Positions 6,495-14,738 of a stretch of DNA of 36,388 nucleotides are shown here, piece after piece. The stretch spans positions 1 through 36,388 of the forward strand of contig QHXM01000069.1 in the NCBI GenBank assembly GCA_003222945.1, in the 5' to 3' direction. Numbering within the stretch: the stretch's first letter is position 1; the number at the start of each line of letters is the position of its first letter. The translations under genes and the position numbers were made by a program. Source of the DNA: Acidobacteriota bacterium (GTDB lineage Bacteria > Acidobacteriota > Blastocatellia > Pyrinomonadales > Pyrinomonadaceae). A model generated the notes under the pieces. It was not told the origin of the DNA. It saw only the letters and a list, made by a program, of their open reading frames with translations, and did not search any database.

Positions 6495-9371
6495 TTATTG
6501 AGGCACGACGAGCGTGTGCGAAGCGCGGTGCTGTATCTGCGTCATGAGCCAAGCCTGCTGCCGCTTGTTCTGCTCGTCCATTTGTATGCAGGCTTCGAGC
6601 ATGTCTCTGTCTCGCAACTCCTTTGAGGCTTGCATAACGATTGAGAGCGCGACGTGTATCTCCGAAGCCATGATGAAGAGCGAGTGCAGGTCGCGCAATA
6701 GGCCGAAAGCGCCAGCGCGCATGGATGGAATCAGAGTCGAGCGCAAGTCCTCGGCTTCATCCGCATCGTGCTCGCCGTACTTCAACGCGAATGGCTTGAG
6801 CGCCTCTAGTGCTTCGTTTGAGAACTGAGAGAGTTTTTTCATCCCAGCCTGAATCTCCGTCTCTTCCGGGTGATGCGCGGAGACTTTTTGACAGGCTGAG
6901 GCAAACTGCTCGTTGCTGTCGCGCAGGATTCCCAGATAATCCGCAACTCGCGTGCGCTCCTTATGCGCCGCGCCCATAGCCTTGTCCATTAGCTCGCTCG
7001 CCCGGTCCATAATTTTTCCGGCAGCGTCTGCGATCTTTTCCGTCATCGCTTCCTCTTCAACTTTATGCAACTGAACGGCTGCAAACTTGTAGTGAGGCTG
7101 CTTGCTCACTGGGTCCCAACTCGTCAAGGTAAGTTCATTGGCCGCGCGCATGTGGTCATCGTTCGATTTGTCCCAGTAGCCGTAATGAAACGGCAGAAAG
7201 ATGTGGCCGGGTTCTATGCCGCCCATCCGCGCGGGCGCGCGAACACTGCCGCGCCGCGATGCAACCTCAACCATCTCGCCTTCGCTTATCTGGAGACGCG
7301 CGGCATCCTCTTCGTTGATTTGAATGAAGCACTCAGGCGCAGCCGCTTGCAGTTCCCTTGATCGTGCAGTCTTCGTTCTCGTGTGCCAGTGATAGACTTC
7401 GCGCCCCGTTGTCAGCCAGAAAGGATACTTTTCATCGGGCGCTTCCTGCGGCGGGCTGTAGTGCGCTGCCTTCAATATCGCTCGCCCCTTCGGGTCATTC
7501 GCCTTGTACTCTTCGGGCGTGCGCGCCGCGCCCGTCTCTATGTCGTGGCCGAAGGCTTCGCACTTGTCCGCAGAAGTTGGGAAGATGAAATCCGTATAGA
7601 GACGTTCTTTGCCGTCCGGATGCTCTTCGTTGCAGGGCCACTGAATGCCAGAGCCTTCGCTCAGCTTCGCGTAACTCATGCCGCTATAGTCGCAGGGCCA
7701 GCCGCGCGAGCACTCCTTCCAATGCTCGAACGCTCCTTCTGCGTCTGCCCATTTCACTAGCGGCGCTCCGTCCTTATCACGAAAGTTCATGCCACGCGCG
7801 TAGTCAAGAAAGATGTCAAGGTCCGAGCGAGCCTCGCCGGGCGGGTCAACGGCCTTGTAAGAGATGTGAACTGTGCGGTCCGTGTTCGTGAACGTGCCGG
7901 TCTTCTCGCCCCAGATAGCTGCTGGCAGAACAACGTCTGCGAGTTCCGCAGTCTCGGTCATAAATGCATCCTGCACGATGACGAAAAGTTTTTCCTGAGC
8001 GAGTATCTTGCGTATGCGGTGAAGCTCTGGAAGAGAGACGGCTGGGTTGGTGCAGATTATCCAGAGGAATTTTATAGAGCCTGTTTCGGCGTGGCGAAAA
8101 ATCTCCATAGCGTGAGCGGGCTGATGCCAGTGCGGAATCTTGTCCGGGTCAACATTCCAACGCTCAGCAAGGTCATCAACATGCGCCGGGTTGTGCCAGT
8201 TGCGAAAGCCCGGAAACTCGCCGTCGCAGCCTGTCTCGCGCGTGTTCTGCGCGGTGGGTTGCCCGTTCATCTGAAAGACGCCGCAGCCCGGCTTTCCTAT
8301 CATGCCTCGAATCAGGTTCAGGTTGTTGACTTGAACCGAAGCGGCTGTCGCTTGATTCGATTGATAGAAGCCTTGCAGCACAGTTGAAACGAGAGTCTCC
8401 GCGCCGCCGAGAATCTCTGCCGCCTCGCGCAATTTTTTAGATGGAACGCCCGTGATAGCTTCAACCATCTCAGGCGTGTAAGAGCCGACGGTCTCTTGCA
8501 ATTTCTCGAACCCGACCGTGTGCTCTTCTATGAACTGACGATCAATCTGTCCGGCTTCGATAATCAGATGGACCAATCCGTTCATCAACGCGACGTTTGT
8601 GCCTATGCGCGGAGCTAGATGAACGTCGGCCTCTTTGGCCGTTTCGGTCTCTCGCGGATCAATGATGACGAGTTTCGGCGGGTTGTCGCTTCGGCGTCTA
8701 TCAAGCACGCGCGACCAGAGAACGGTCTGCGTTGCGGCCATGTTGTGACCGCAGAGCAGGAGACAAGCGGTCTCATCCAGGTCAGTGTAGGAAGCGGGCT
8801 GACCGTCCGCGCCGAAGGTTTCGCGTAGGGCTTGTGCTGCCGTCGCAGTGCAGAGGCGCGTGTTGCCGTCCATGTTGTTAGTCCCAAGTCCTGCGTGGGA
8901 GATGACAGAGAGCGTGTAATACTCTTCAAGAAAAAGCTGGCCCGTGTTGTAGATTCCGATTGCGCCGCTCGTGTACTCGTCAATTATCTCCTTCGTGCGA
9001 CGAACGATTAAATCCATTGCCTCATCCCAGCTTGCTTCTCGAAGATGACCATCGCGGCGAATGAGCGGCCTCTTTAATCTCTCAGGACTGTGATTGGCGA
9101 TCCATCCGTGCAGACCCTTCGGCCCGAGCCTTCCGTGATTGACGCGGTCCACTTCGCGGCCACGCACGCCAACGATCTTTCCGTCACGTACACCAATATC
9201 CAGTGCGCAGCCATTTGAGCAGAGCACGCAGGCAGATTGAACCCAGCGTTCAGGCTCCGTTGTCATTCGCTCATCAACTCGCACGGGCCACATGCCGCGT
9301 AGATGCGGCGTGCGCTCGCCCCAAATGTCCTCGATGCTGTCTCGTGTCTCGCCCATAGTTTTTTCAGGCAA
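6495..9371 (-). CDS. Molybdopterin oxidoreductase (formate dehydrogenase/nitrate reductase superfamily) with C-terminal helical extension
   Basis: A 958-residue bis-MGD enzyme of the DMSO-reductase superfamily. The N-terminal cluster motif is C48-x2-C51-x3-C55, but the expected fourth cysteine is Gly83 (RLGPKG). NTRLCTATAAQALRETFGADG carries the Cys in the position of the molybdenum ligand of Nap/Nas-type enzymes. Further hallmarks are LLLCGHNMAATQTVLWSR, KLVIIDPRETETA, IRGMIGKPGCGVFQMNGQP and the C-terminal cap WLTTGREVYHWHTRTKT. Residues 766-958 are an additional Glu/His-rich helical region resembling no domain I recognise. Substrate cannot be assigned: assimilatory nitrate reductase-like or FDH-like. 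There is no partner subunit nearby. The TTG at 9371 follows a GAGAAGAG sequence; an ATG at 9356 is an alternative start. Confidence 0.88.
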   Translation of the reverse strand: MPEKTMGETRDSIEDIWGERTPHLRGMWPVRVDERMTTEPERWVQSACVLCSNGCALDIGVRDGKIVGVRGREVDRVNHGRLGPKGLHGWIANHSPERLKRPLIRRDGHLREASWDEAMDLIVRRTKEIIDEYTSGAIGIYNTGQLFLEEYYTLSVISHAGLGTNNMDGNTRLCTATAAQALRETFGADGQPASYTDLDETACLLLCGHNMAATQTVLWSRVLDRRRSDNPPKLVIIDPRETETAKEADVHLAPRIGTNVALMNGLVHLIIEAGQIDRQFIEEHTVGFEKLQETVGSYTPEMVEAITGVPSKKLREAAEILGGAETLVSTVLQGFYQSNQATAASVQVNNLNLIRGMIGKPGCGVFQMNGQPTAQNTRETGCDGEFPGFRNWHNPAHVDDLAERWNVDPDKIPHWHQPAHAMEIFRHAETGSIKFLWIICTNPAVSLPELHRIRKILAQEKLFVIVQDAFMTETAELADVVLPAAIWGEKTGTFTNTDRTVHISYKAVDPPGEARSDLDIFLDYARGMNFRDKDGAPLVKWADAEGAFEHWKECSRGWPCDYSGMSYAKLSEGSGIQWPCNEEHPDGKERLYTDFIFPTSADKCEAFGHDIETGAARTPEEYKANDPKGRAILKAAHYSPPQEAPDEKYPFWLTTGREVYHWHTRTKTARSRELQAAAPECFIQINEEDAARLQISEGEMVEVASRRGSVRAPARMGGIEPGHIFLPFHYGYWDKSNDDHMRAANELTLTSWDPVSKQPHYKFAAVQLHKVEEEAMTEKIADAAGKIMDRASELMDKAMGAAHKERTRVADYLGILRDSNEQFASACQKVSAHHPEETEIQAGMKKLSQFSNEALEALKPFALKYGEHDADEAEDLRSTLIPSMRAGAFGLLRDLHSLFIMASEIHVALSIVMQASKELRDRDMLEACIQMDEQNKRQQAWLMTQIQHRASHTLVVPQ

Positions 9372-9850
9372 TCTCTTCTCTCAATCTATTTTGAGATGAT
9401 GATGGATGCGGGGCGACCTTGTAATTGTGGGGAACAGATGTCTCGCGCGTTTGTCTTGGATATGAAATAAAGATAAACGACATTGCAGGATAAGCTCTGT
9501 TCATAATCGTACAGACCATCGAATATAGGTTCTCATATTCTCTCCTTTCCCCCTCAAAAGAATTCTTTGGTGTTGAGGCTGGCGGCGAAGCTTTTCGTCC
9601 GCTGTATGCTCAACGTTGAATTACGTCTTCCTGTTGAGCGGGAGTTGAGTTTCATGGTGTGTGCGATGGCGCAAAGTTGGTTCTTGTCTCTGGTCTAGAG
9701 ATTTGATTTTTTGCAGAAGTAGAACGGGGCGCGCTTTCACTCTTTCAGAAAAGAGCGCGACATCCGCGAAATTTGCACAGGTGAGGTTCAGGCCGCGCGG
9801 CCCGTGTCTCACCTGATTTTGTTTCAGAGTAAAACGGGGGTAGAGAGAGT
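9372..9850. other. 479-base intergenic region between divergent genes
   Basis: No gene is supported here. It must hold the promoter of the molybdopterin enzyme (leftward) and of the lipoprotein gene (rightward), but no clear -35/-10 pair was seen. A hairpin at 9778-9815 has CAGGTGAG pairing with CTCACCTG and a GC-rich inner GGCCGCGCGGCC; ATTTTGTTT follows on the plus strand, so it could terminate or attenuate transcription into the lipoprotein gene. An imperfect GCGCTTT/AAGAGCGC hairpin lies just before it. No known riboswitch consensus was recognised. Confidence 0.5.
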
Positions 9851-10333
9851 TTGATTCAAAGACCGCTACTGATTCTCCTCATCCTGATCGCCTTCTTTGC
9901 GAGTTGCAGCAACCTGCCGCGCGATCCGAAAAAGACATTGCAGCATGTCCTGGAGAGTAAACGGCTTCGCGTCGGATTGGTGGAGCATCCGCCGTGGGTT
10001 GTGAAAATCAATGGAGAGCCTGCGGGCGTTGAGGTCGAGTTGGTGAAACGGTTCGCAGCAGATTTGGGCGCAACACCCGATTGGAGTTGGGGCGGCGAGC
10101 AGGAGCAGATGGAGGCTTTGGAGCACTACAAGCTCGATCTTCTCATCGGCGGCTTTACGAGTGAAACAGCATGGAGCACGTATGTAGGGCTGACAAGTCC
10201 TTACACGGACCAGAAACAAGTGATGGCATCGCCTCCGGGCGAGAACGGCTTTATCAAACGACTTGACGATTTTCTATACCAGCATCGCGCCGAAGTTAAA
10301 AGTCTATTGCAGCAGGAGGAGTCGAGCCGATGA
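9851..10333 (+). CDS. Truncated family-3 solute-binding lipoprotein
   Basis: A lipoprotein signal (hydrophobic residues 6-17 then FFASC, lipid-modified Cys19) leads into the first lobe of a periplasmic solute-binding protein of the amino-acid type: SKRLRVGLVEHPPWVV, AGVEVELVKRFAADLGA, DLLIGGFTSETAW and VGLTSPYTDQKQ. The protein is only 160 residues against about 220-250 for the family. After TDQKQ it jumps straight to VMASPPGENGFIKRLDDFL, the C-terminal end of such proteins, so most of lobe 2 (about 80 residues) seems to be deleted in frame. TTG start; a G-run at about 9835 lies upstream. Its TGA overlaps the ATG of the next gene (ATGA), indicating an ancestral two-gene unit with the cation transporter. 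It is probably non-functional for ligand capture. Confidence 0.7.
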   Translation: MIQRPLLILLILIAFFASCSNLPRDPKKTLQHVLESKRLRVGLVEHPPWVVKINGEPAGVEVELVKRFAADLGATPDWSWGGEQEQMEALEHYKLDLLIGGFTSETAWSTYVGLTSPYTDQKQVMASPPGENGFIKRLDDFLYQHRAEVKSLLQQEESSR

Positions 10334-11120
10334 AGATGCCCGGCGAGGTATTCGAGATGCCGCCCGACAAAAAGGAGAAACTCGAACGCGCGAAGCGGCT
10401 TGAGTGGATCACAATCGCCTTCATGGTAACGATCATAGCGGTTGTCAGTCTGACGATGGGCGCGTCGCGCTTCTGGGCTTCGGCCTATACATCTTCACAG
10501 ACTCAATCATAAAACTCATAGAAGCAGAGCATCCTACGATTCAAACGGTCGCACTCTTCGGCCAGCGCGTGTGGCTTGGATGGTTGATGATCGCCGCGCT
10601 CATCTACAGCGTCATCCCGCCATTCATACTCGGTCGCATGAAGCTGCCTCTTGCTCAGGAGTTACACGAGAAGGCTCTTATGACCGACGCCAACATCAAC
10701 AAGGGCGACTGGCTCTCGGGGCTTGCCGGAGTGCTCGGCATTCTAGGCATAGCCTACGGCTACTGGTGGGCCGATTCTATCGCGGCAGGATTCATCTCAC
10801 TTGAGATTATCAGGGACGGATTTAGTGACCTGAAGAATTGCATCGCGCAGTTGATGAACAGACGCCCGACGGATGCCGAAGGGAACATGGATGATCCTGT
10901 GCTGGGCAAGATTCAGCAGGAGCTTGAACGTCTCGACTGGGTTGCGAAGGCGCGCGTCAGGCTGCGCGAGGACGGCGACGTGCTGACGGGCGAAGCCTTC
11001 ATTGTCCCGCGCGATGAGAACGGTCTGCTGGACAGGTTGAGGCAGGCGTCCGATGTCGCCAACGCAGTTGATTGGCGTCTCTACGATGTCAACATCGTTG
11101 CGGTGCGTTCACTAGAGTAG
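10330..11120 (+). pseudogene. Cation diffusion facilitator family transporter, internally deleted and frameshifted
   Basis: The first frame (ATG 10330) encodes a basic N terminus and first membrane helix (LERAKRLEWITIAFMVTIIA, SLTMGAS) and then stops at 10512. From about 10460 another frame continues with VALLGFGLYIFTDSIIKLIE, IWLGW-like and IPPFILGRMKLPLA segments, HEKALMTDANINKGDWLSG, WWADSIAAGFISLEIIRDG and a cytosolic C-terminal domain to 11120. These are the middle and end of CDF-type metal efflux proteins. The segment normally lying between MGAS and ALLxxG (about 60 residues, helix 2-3 region) is missing and the frame changes at the junction. Hence a deletion of a length not divisible by three at about 10455-10470. 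The metal is unknown. Confidence 0.75.
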
Positions 11121-11399
11121 AGATGATATGAGTATGACAGGTGAGATTGTGCCGCCGAATGAGGCTATGAGACTTCGGCTTTAATCAAAGATTGAGCTTT
11201 GCGCCTGTCGCCTCTCACTCAGTTATCGTAAGCGGCTCGATCAAAACTCCTTCAACATCTGTCCGTCAGGCATTGCGGCCAAGAGTCGCCTAAATCCTGC
11301 GCCGCAGTCCGCATAAATTAATTCTACAGCCGATTCCAGCCCATTCAGTCGCGCGGAACTACGCTTGCCATGTTCCCTGCTCCGGCTATATAGCCGCGA

Positions 11400-12122
11400 A
11401 TGGGAATGAATCTAATCAAGAACATAAATCGCCGCGCGCGAAGACGCCGCCGCCGTAAGCAGGTCGGCAAGGCTTACGACATGGCTTTGGAGATAGCGCG
11501 TGTGCTCGTTGAAGGAATGCGCGTGCTTGACGTTGGCTGCGGCAACGGCTTCATAGCGCACCACCTGACGGCGCTGCTCGGCACGAAAGTCGTAGGCATT
11601 GATGTGGCGCGAACGACGGACGCGCGGATCAATTATCTCTGCTACGACGGCGAGCGATTCCCCTTGCCGGATGATTCATTCGACGCGCTGCTGCTCTGCT
11701 ACGTGCTGCATCACGCGCAGGATTTGCGCGCTGTGCTCACGGAAGTTTGCAGAGTTTTGCGCGCGGGCGGGCTGATAGTTGTCTATGAGGACATTCCCGG
11801 CAATCTATGGGATCGCTTCATGTGCCTGATGCATGACCTGATGTGGCGCGGGCGCACGGGTCGTTGCAGCTTTCTACGGGAATGTGAGTGGCAGAGGATG
11901 TTTGCGTCCTTCGGCTTTGAGATCATCTCGGAGCGCAGGCTCTCGCGCTGGCGCAACCTAACCTATGCGGTTCGTCACAGGTTCTACATTCTGAAATCGC
12001 AAGGCGCGAAGCCGCTGGCTCGCTCTCGCTCAAGCGCTCATTACAGACGAGCCGCGCACGTTCACTTACAATCTTCCAAAGCGCAGGAGGAAGTCGAGGT
12101 TGAAAAACCTATATCTGTGTGA
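11400..12122 (+). CDS. Class I SAM-dependent methyltransferase
   Basis: A 240-residue protein of the Methyltransf_11/UbiE-like group. Motif I is MRVLDVGCGNGFIAHHL (residues about 40-56). The acidic end of strand 2 is GTKVVGIDVART, motif II/post-II is FPLPDDSFDALLLCYVLHH, and motif III is VLRAGGLIVVYEDI. The N terminus is strongly basic (RRARRRRRRKQ), which suggests contact with nucleic acid, membrane surface or just a poorly chosen start; an ATG two codons downstream is equally possible and neither has a clear ribosome site. The acceptor substrate cannot be predicted. It stands alone, convergent with the TonB-like gene 8 bases away. Confidence 0.85.
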   Translation: MGMNLIKNINRRARRRRRRKQVGKAYDMALEIARVLVEGMRVLDVGCGNGFIAHHLTALLGTKVVGIDVARTTDARINYLCYDGERFPLPDDSFDALLLCYVLHHAQDLRAVLTEVCRVLRAGGLIVVYEDIPGNLWDRFMCLMHDLMWRGRTGRCSFLRECEWQRMFASFGFEIISERRLSRWRNLTYAVRHRFYILKSQGAKPLARSRSSAHYRRAAHVHLQSSKAQEEVEVEKPISV

Positions 12123-12130
12123 AGCTCAGA

Positions 12131-12646
12131 TTACTGGCTCACAAAGTTATACATGATGACGCCCGACACCTTTACGGGCTGCCCTGAAAGTAGTGTGGGC
12201 GTAAAACATGCACGGTATGCAGCCTGGACTGCCGCCTGCTGCAACAGAGGGTGACCGCCTACTGCGCGCGAGCTAACGACGCAACCTCTCTCGTCAATCA
12301 AGACTTGAACAGTAACAGTGCCCGAAGCGTGCGCCGCATTCGCAATCGCAGGATACGCAGGCTTGGGCAAGCTTACAGCCTTACCGTTTATGACTCCGCC
12401 GCTAATAGGCGCTCGTGGCGCAGCCTCTTCTTTTACCTGCACGCCTTCATCACTCCCTTGATGACAGCCGCAGGAGGTTGAAAGCTGTTCGCTTTTTGTA
12501 ACGAGTACGTCGCGCTGCTCTACGATGCTCTCTCTCCTACTTATGCTCAGCGAAGGCGAAGCATCTCTGTAGAAGATTGCGCTAAAGATAGTGCCAACGG
12601 CGAAGGTTAGAATGGCAACGAAGAGATAGATGATCTGTTTTCTCAT
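12131..12646 (-). CDS. TonB-family C-terminal domain protein
   Basis: This 171-residue protein has one N-terminal membrane anchor (residues 5-25) and a short linker with a CGC motif. A TonB C-terminal domain follows: AYPAIANAAHASGTVTVQVLIDERGCVVSSRAVGGHPLLQQAAVQAAYRACF, where P-x-Y-P-x-x-A, the central strand and the W/F-x-x-x tail are recognisable. AGGAG lies 11 bases before the ATG. Such single-domain proteins occur in many copies in acidobacteria and probably couple inner-membrane energy to outer-membrane receptors, but no ExbB/ExbD or receptor is nearby. The cysteines in the TonB domain (RGC, RAC) could form a periplasmic disulfide. Confidence 0.85.
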   Translation of the reverse strand: MRKQIIYLFVAILTFAVGTIFSAIFYRDASPSLSISRRESIVEQRDVLVTKSEQLSTSCGCHQGSDEGVQVKEEAAPRAPISGGVINGKAVSLPKPAYPAIANAAHASGTVTVQVLIDERGCVVSSRAVGGHPLLQQAAVQAAYRACFTPTLLSGQPVKVSGVIMYNFVSQ

Positions 12647-12811
12647 AGCTTCTGTATCTCCTGATAGCGAATTAAAACATTAGACGCCCGGATGGTGCTA
12701 AAAGTTCCAAGCCTGCGATAAAAGTAAGTGTCGCAATCGAGACGAAGATTACAGGCGCGGCTCTCCAGAAGACTTCCGCGCCCTGAAACTTTTAATCGTT
12801 TCACTAACTGC

Positions 12812-13018
12812 TTACTTCTTTCTCCTGTTGTAAGGCGATTGGTTCGTGGGCTTCAGAGATATTCCTTCACTTTGTGCCTTACTTCGGATTGAGTTCTCAG
12901 TCCTTCCGAGCTTCAATCCAATCACACGCGTCGGCGTGTTCTCTTTCGCAAGATTGCGAAGCTCTTTCACATCCTGCGGCGTCCAACTCTTGCCAGTGTT
13001 CCTAGTTGATTTCGGCAT
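12812..13018 (-). CDS. Small SANT/Myb-like helix-turn-helix protein
   Basis: This 68-residue basic protein contains SWTPQDVKELRNLAKENTPTRVIGLKLGRTENSIRSKAQSEG. The W-T-x-x-E/D...L-R-x-L...T-x-x-I-x-x-x-L-G-R-T-x-x-S-I-x-x-K-A pattern is that of small Myb/SANT-like (GcrA-like) DNA-binding modules. GGAGG precedes the ATG at a spacing of 8. It is monocistronic and its function is unknown; DNA binding is inferred from the fold only. Confidence 0.75.
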   Translation of the reverse strand: MPKSTRNTGKSWTPQDVKELRNLAKENTPTRVIGLKLGRTENSIRSKAQSEGISLKPTNQSPYNRRKK

Positions 13019-13144
13019 GAGCGCCCTCCCTTTCTCGATTGTTTTTATTTCGATAGCTATTCTACTAGATTCTGCAACTGATGTGGCTATGAAATTACAC
13101 GGCTAGAAACAAATTATGCGCACAAGCCAACGAGGGCGGTGAGA

Positions 13145-13729
13145 TTATATATCCAAAAGATACTTTCCAAGATTTCCTATGCGGCAAAGAGTCTCAGTAG
13201 AGATGCGCGCCGCCCAGTTGACAGCCGATTGAGCATCCCGCCGGATAAATGCGCCTTGTATTGAGCGCCGTCGCCCGGCGGACCGGTTGGCCGTATGCCC
13301 GTGCCATATTGATCCGTTGTAAATAATGACTGAGCCTGCCGGACCGCACGCCAATGTCTGACCCTCGCAGTCAGCCGTAGCATCCTTCATCATTTCATCA
13401 GGCTCACGGGAGAGCATGTGCGAGCCGGGCACGAAACGAGTGGCCCCGTTGTCGCCTCGAAACTCATCAATCATGTAGATGAAACCAATCATAGGCCAAC
13501 TTCTGACAGACACTTCATCTGGATGAGCCGCGAGCACCGCCGCGTCGTAAGCCGCAGACAATGGCGCACGTTCGGTGTGAGCCACAGCCCCCTCGATGAT
13601 GACATATCCTATGTCGTGCAGTTGCCGGGCAACATCCTCTGGCAGGCAATAGTTAACTGCCATCTCTGTGAACCATCGGTCCATAAGCAGACGAGACACC
13701 TTGTTTATCCGGTCCAATGCGTCAACCAC
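13145..13729 (-). CDS. Phytanoyl-CoA dioxygenase (PhyH)-like protein, internally truncated
   Basis: Residues 29-75 (LPEDVARQLHDIGYVIIEGAV, AAYDAAVLAA) match the N terminus of PhyH-type Fe(II)/2-oxoglutarate dioxygenases. Residues 77-165 (WPMIGFIYMIDEFRGDNGATRFVPGSH, AGSVIIYNGSIWHGHTANRS, RRRSIQGAFIRR) match the C-terminal half, including the distal iron His and the 2-oxoglutarate Arg. The stretch that should carry the first facial-triad H-x-D motif is missing at the junction DEVSVRSWPM. About 60 residues are absent, in frame. At 194 residues it is short for the family (about 260). An active non-heme iron centre is therefore unlikely. The GTG at 13729 is uncertain; the ATG at 13663 fits the family start better. 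Confidence 0.7.
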   Translation of the reverse strand: MVDALDRINKVSRLLMDRWFTEMAVNYCLPEDVARQLHDIGYVIIEGAVAHTERAPLSAAYDAAVLAAHPDEVSVRSWPMIGFIYMIDEFRGDNGATRFVPGSHMLSREPDEMMKDATADCEGQTLACGPAGSVIIYNGSIWHGHTANRSAGRRRSIQGAFIRRDAQSAVNWAARISTETLCRIGNLGKYLLDI

Positions 13730-13756
13730 GTCGCAAAATTAAGCCACGCGTCTATA

Positions 13757-14026
13757 TTACCGATCAAAAATCACAACGGGCGAGCTTCCATCCAGTGCAG
13801 GCACATGGCTGGGCAGCGTCGGCCACTCGGCTTCGATCATTATCATCGCGGGTCCAATCGTCATCAGTGCGTGAGATGCCTTCCCATCAGGGCCGGGTCG
13901 CCGGTTAAGCTCAACCGCATCGAATGTTCGCGCGCAGAAGTCAATCTCAGCGGCAGCATCACGGTACACCAATCTGGGGATGACGACTGATGAGTCACTT
14001 GGAACGCCCTTCACCTTCTCCGTCAT
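13757..14026 (-). CDS. VOC (glyoxalase/PhnB-like) protein, N-terminal half only
   Basis: An 89-residue protein with the start of a PhnB-type VOC fold: VVIPRLVYRDAAAEIDFCARTFDAVELNRRPGPDG, HALMTIGPAMIMIEAEWP and GSSPVVIF. The family normally continues for another 50-60 residues with a V-Y-V-x-D-V-D segment and a D-P-F-G-H motif; here it ends in DR and a stop. ATG start. AGGAG lies upstream at about 14030-14035. It is one of two separate VOC fragments in this stretch; the other (14060-14250) is a C-terminal half but lies 5' of this one, so they are remnants of two genes rather than one split gene. Confidence 0.7.
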   Translation of the reverse strand: MTEKVKGVPSDSSVVIPRLVYRDAAAEIDFCARTFDAVELNRRPGPDGKASHALMTIGPAMIMIEAEWPTLPSHVPALDGSSPVVIFDR

Positions 14027-14059
14027 GGGTACTCCTTTTTCACAGCGTCTTGTAAGAGA

Positions 14060-14250
14060 CTACTTCTTACCGCTCGCAAAATAGTCGCCTGCTCCTCTTC
14101 TGGTCTCCTCGTCCGCCTGCTCCTTCAACTGTTGGTTTATGCCCCAGTCGTGGCCGAAGGGGTCCAAGAGCTTTCCGTAACGCGCGCCCCAGAACGTATC
14201 CTGCACAGGCATTAGCAGGCGCGCGCGCCCTTGGCTATAGCTCGCCTGGC
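14060..14250 (-). pseudogene. VOC (glyoxalase/PhnB-like) C-terminal fragment
   Basis: The minus strand encodes LLMPVQDTFWGARYGKLLD and then PFGHDWGINQQLKEQADEE, the C-terminal half of a VOC protein with its metal/dimer segment FWG-x-R-Y-G and D-P-F-G-H. The end is SGKK and TAG at 14060. There is no start codon context or N-terminal half; upstream it abuts a histidine kinase fragment at about 14250. A two-base frame difference separates AIAKGAR from LLMPVQ at about 14215-14222. It is a recombination remnant. Confidence 0.7.
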
Positions 14251-14738
14251 AACAGCATTCTCCACGAGCGGTTGCAGAATGAATTCAGGCACAAGCGCAT
14301 CGAGCGCGCCGGAATCAATTGACCAACGAACTTGAAGTCTATCTGAAAAACGCACCTGCTCGATTGCCAGATACTTTTCTATAAACTGTAGCTCCTCTTT
14401 GAGCGTCACCTCCTGCCGCTTTTCGCTCTGCAACACCTGGCGCAAGACGCCGCCCAGAAGTTCGAGCATACGCGACGCGTCGCGCGTGTTGCGGTCACGC
14501 ATAAGGACCGTGATCGCGTTGAGGCTGTTAAAAAGAAAGTGGGGGTTGAGTTGCATACGAAGCGCACTTAAACGCGCTTCGGCAAGTTGCGCTGCCAGTC
14601 TGCGCTGCCGCGCCCTGCGAACCGCGAGTTCAGGTATGCGGTGAATGCGCTCAGCATCGCAGGGATGATAGATACAGCCGCGATCAATAACCAGAAATGG
14701 CGCGATCTGCCCGCACCTTTGACGAAGCGTGTAGCCAT
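14251..14738 (-). pseudogene. LytS/YpdA-type sensor histidine kinase remnant
   Basis: The frame from ATG 14738 encodes MATRFVKGAGRSRHFWLLI and a membrane helix (AAVSIIPAMLSAFTAYLNSRFA). At about 14630 the homology moves to another frame: RRARQRRLAAQLAEARLSAL, then RMQLNPHFLFNSLNAITVLM with the phospho-acceptor His of the His_kinase family, then VTLKEELQFIEKYLAIEQVRF and PEFILQPLVENAV. There it ends, at the N-box of the ATPase domain, fused to a VOC fragment. It is thus frameshifted, lacks most of its sensor region and lacks the ATPase domain, so it cannot be a working kinase. Confidence 0.75.

Noticed and set aside
7866-8387. 173-residue open frame antisense to the molybdopterin enzyme
   Set aside because: Shadow frame; no start context or domain.
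9778-9815. Riboswitch ahead of the solute-binding/cation-efflux genes
   Set aside because: A good hairpin followed by T-rich sequence is present, but no conserved core of a known metal or fluoride riboswitch could be matched.
13418-13990. 190-residue open frame on the plus strand across the PhyH-like and VOC fragments
   Set aside because: No domain; minus-strand products are recognisable in the same place.
13757-14250. The two VOC fragments as one split gene
   Set aside because: The C-terminal fragment lies 5' of the N-terminal fragment on the same strand, so they cannot be halves of one gene without rearrangement.
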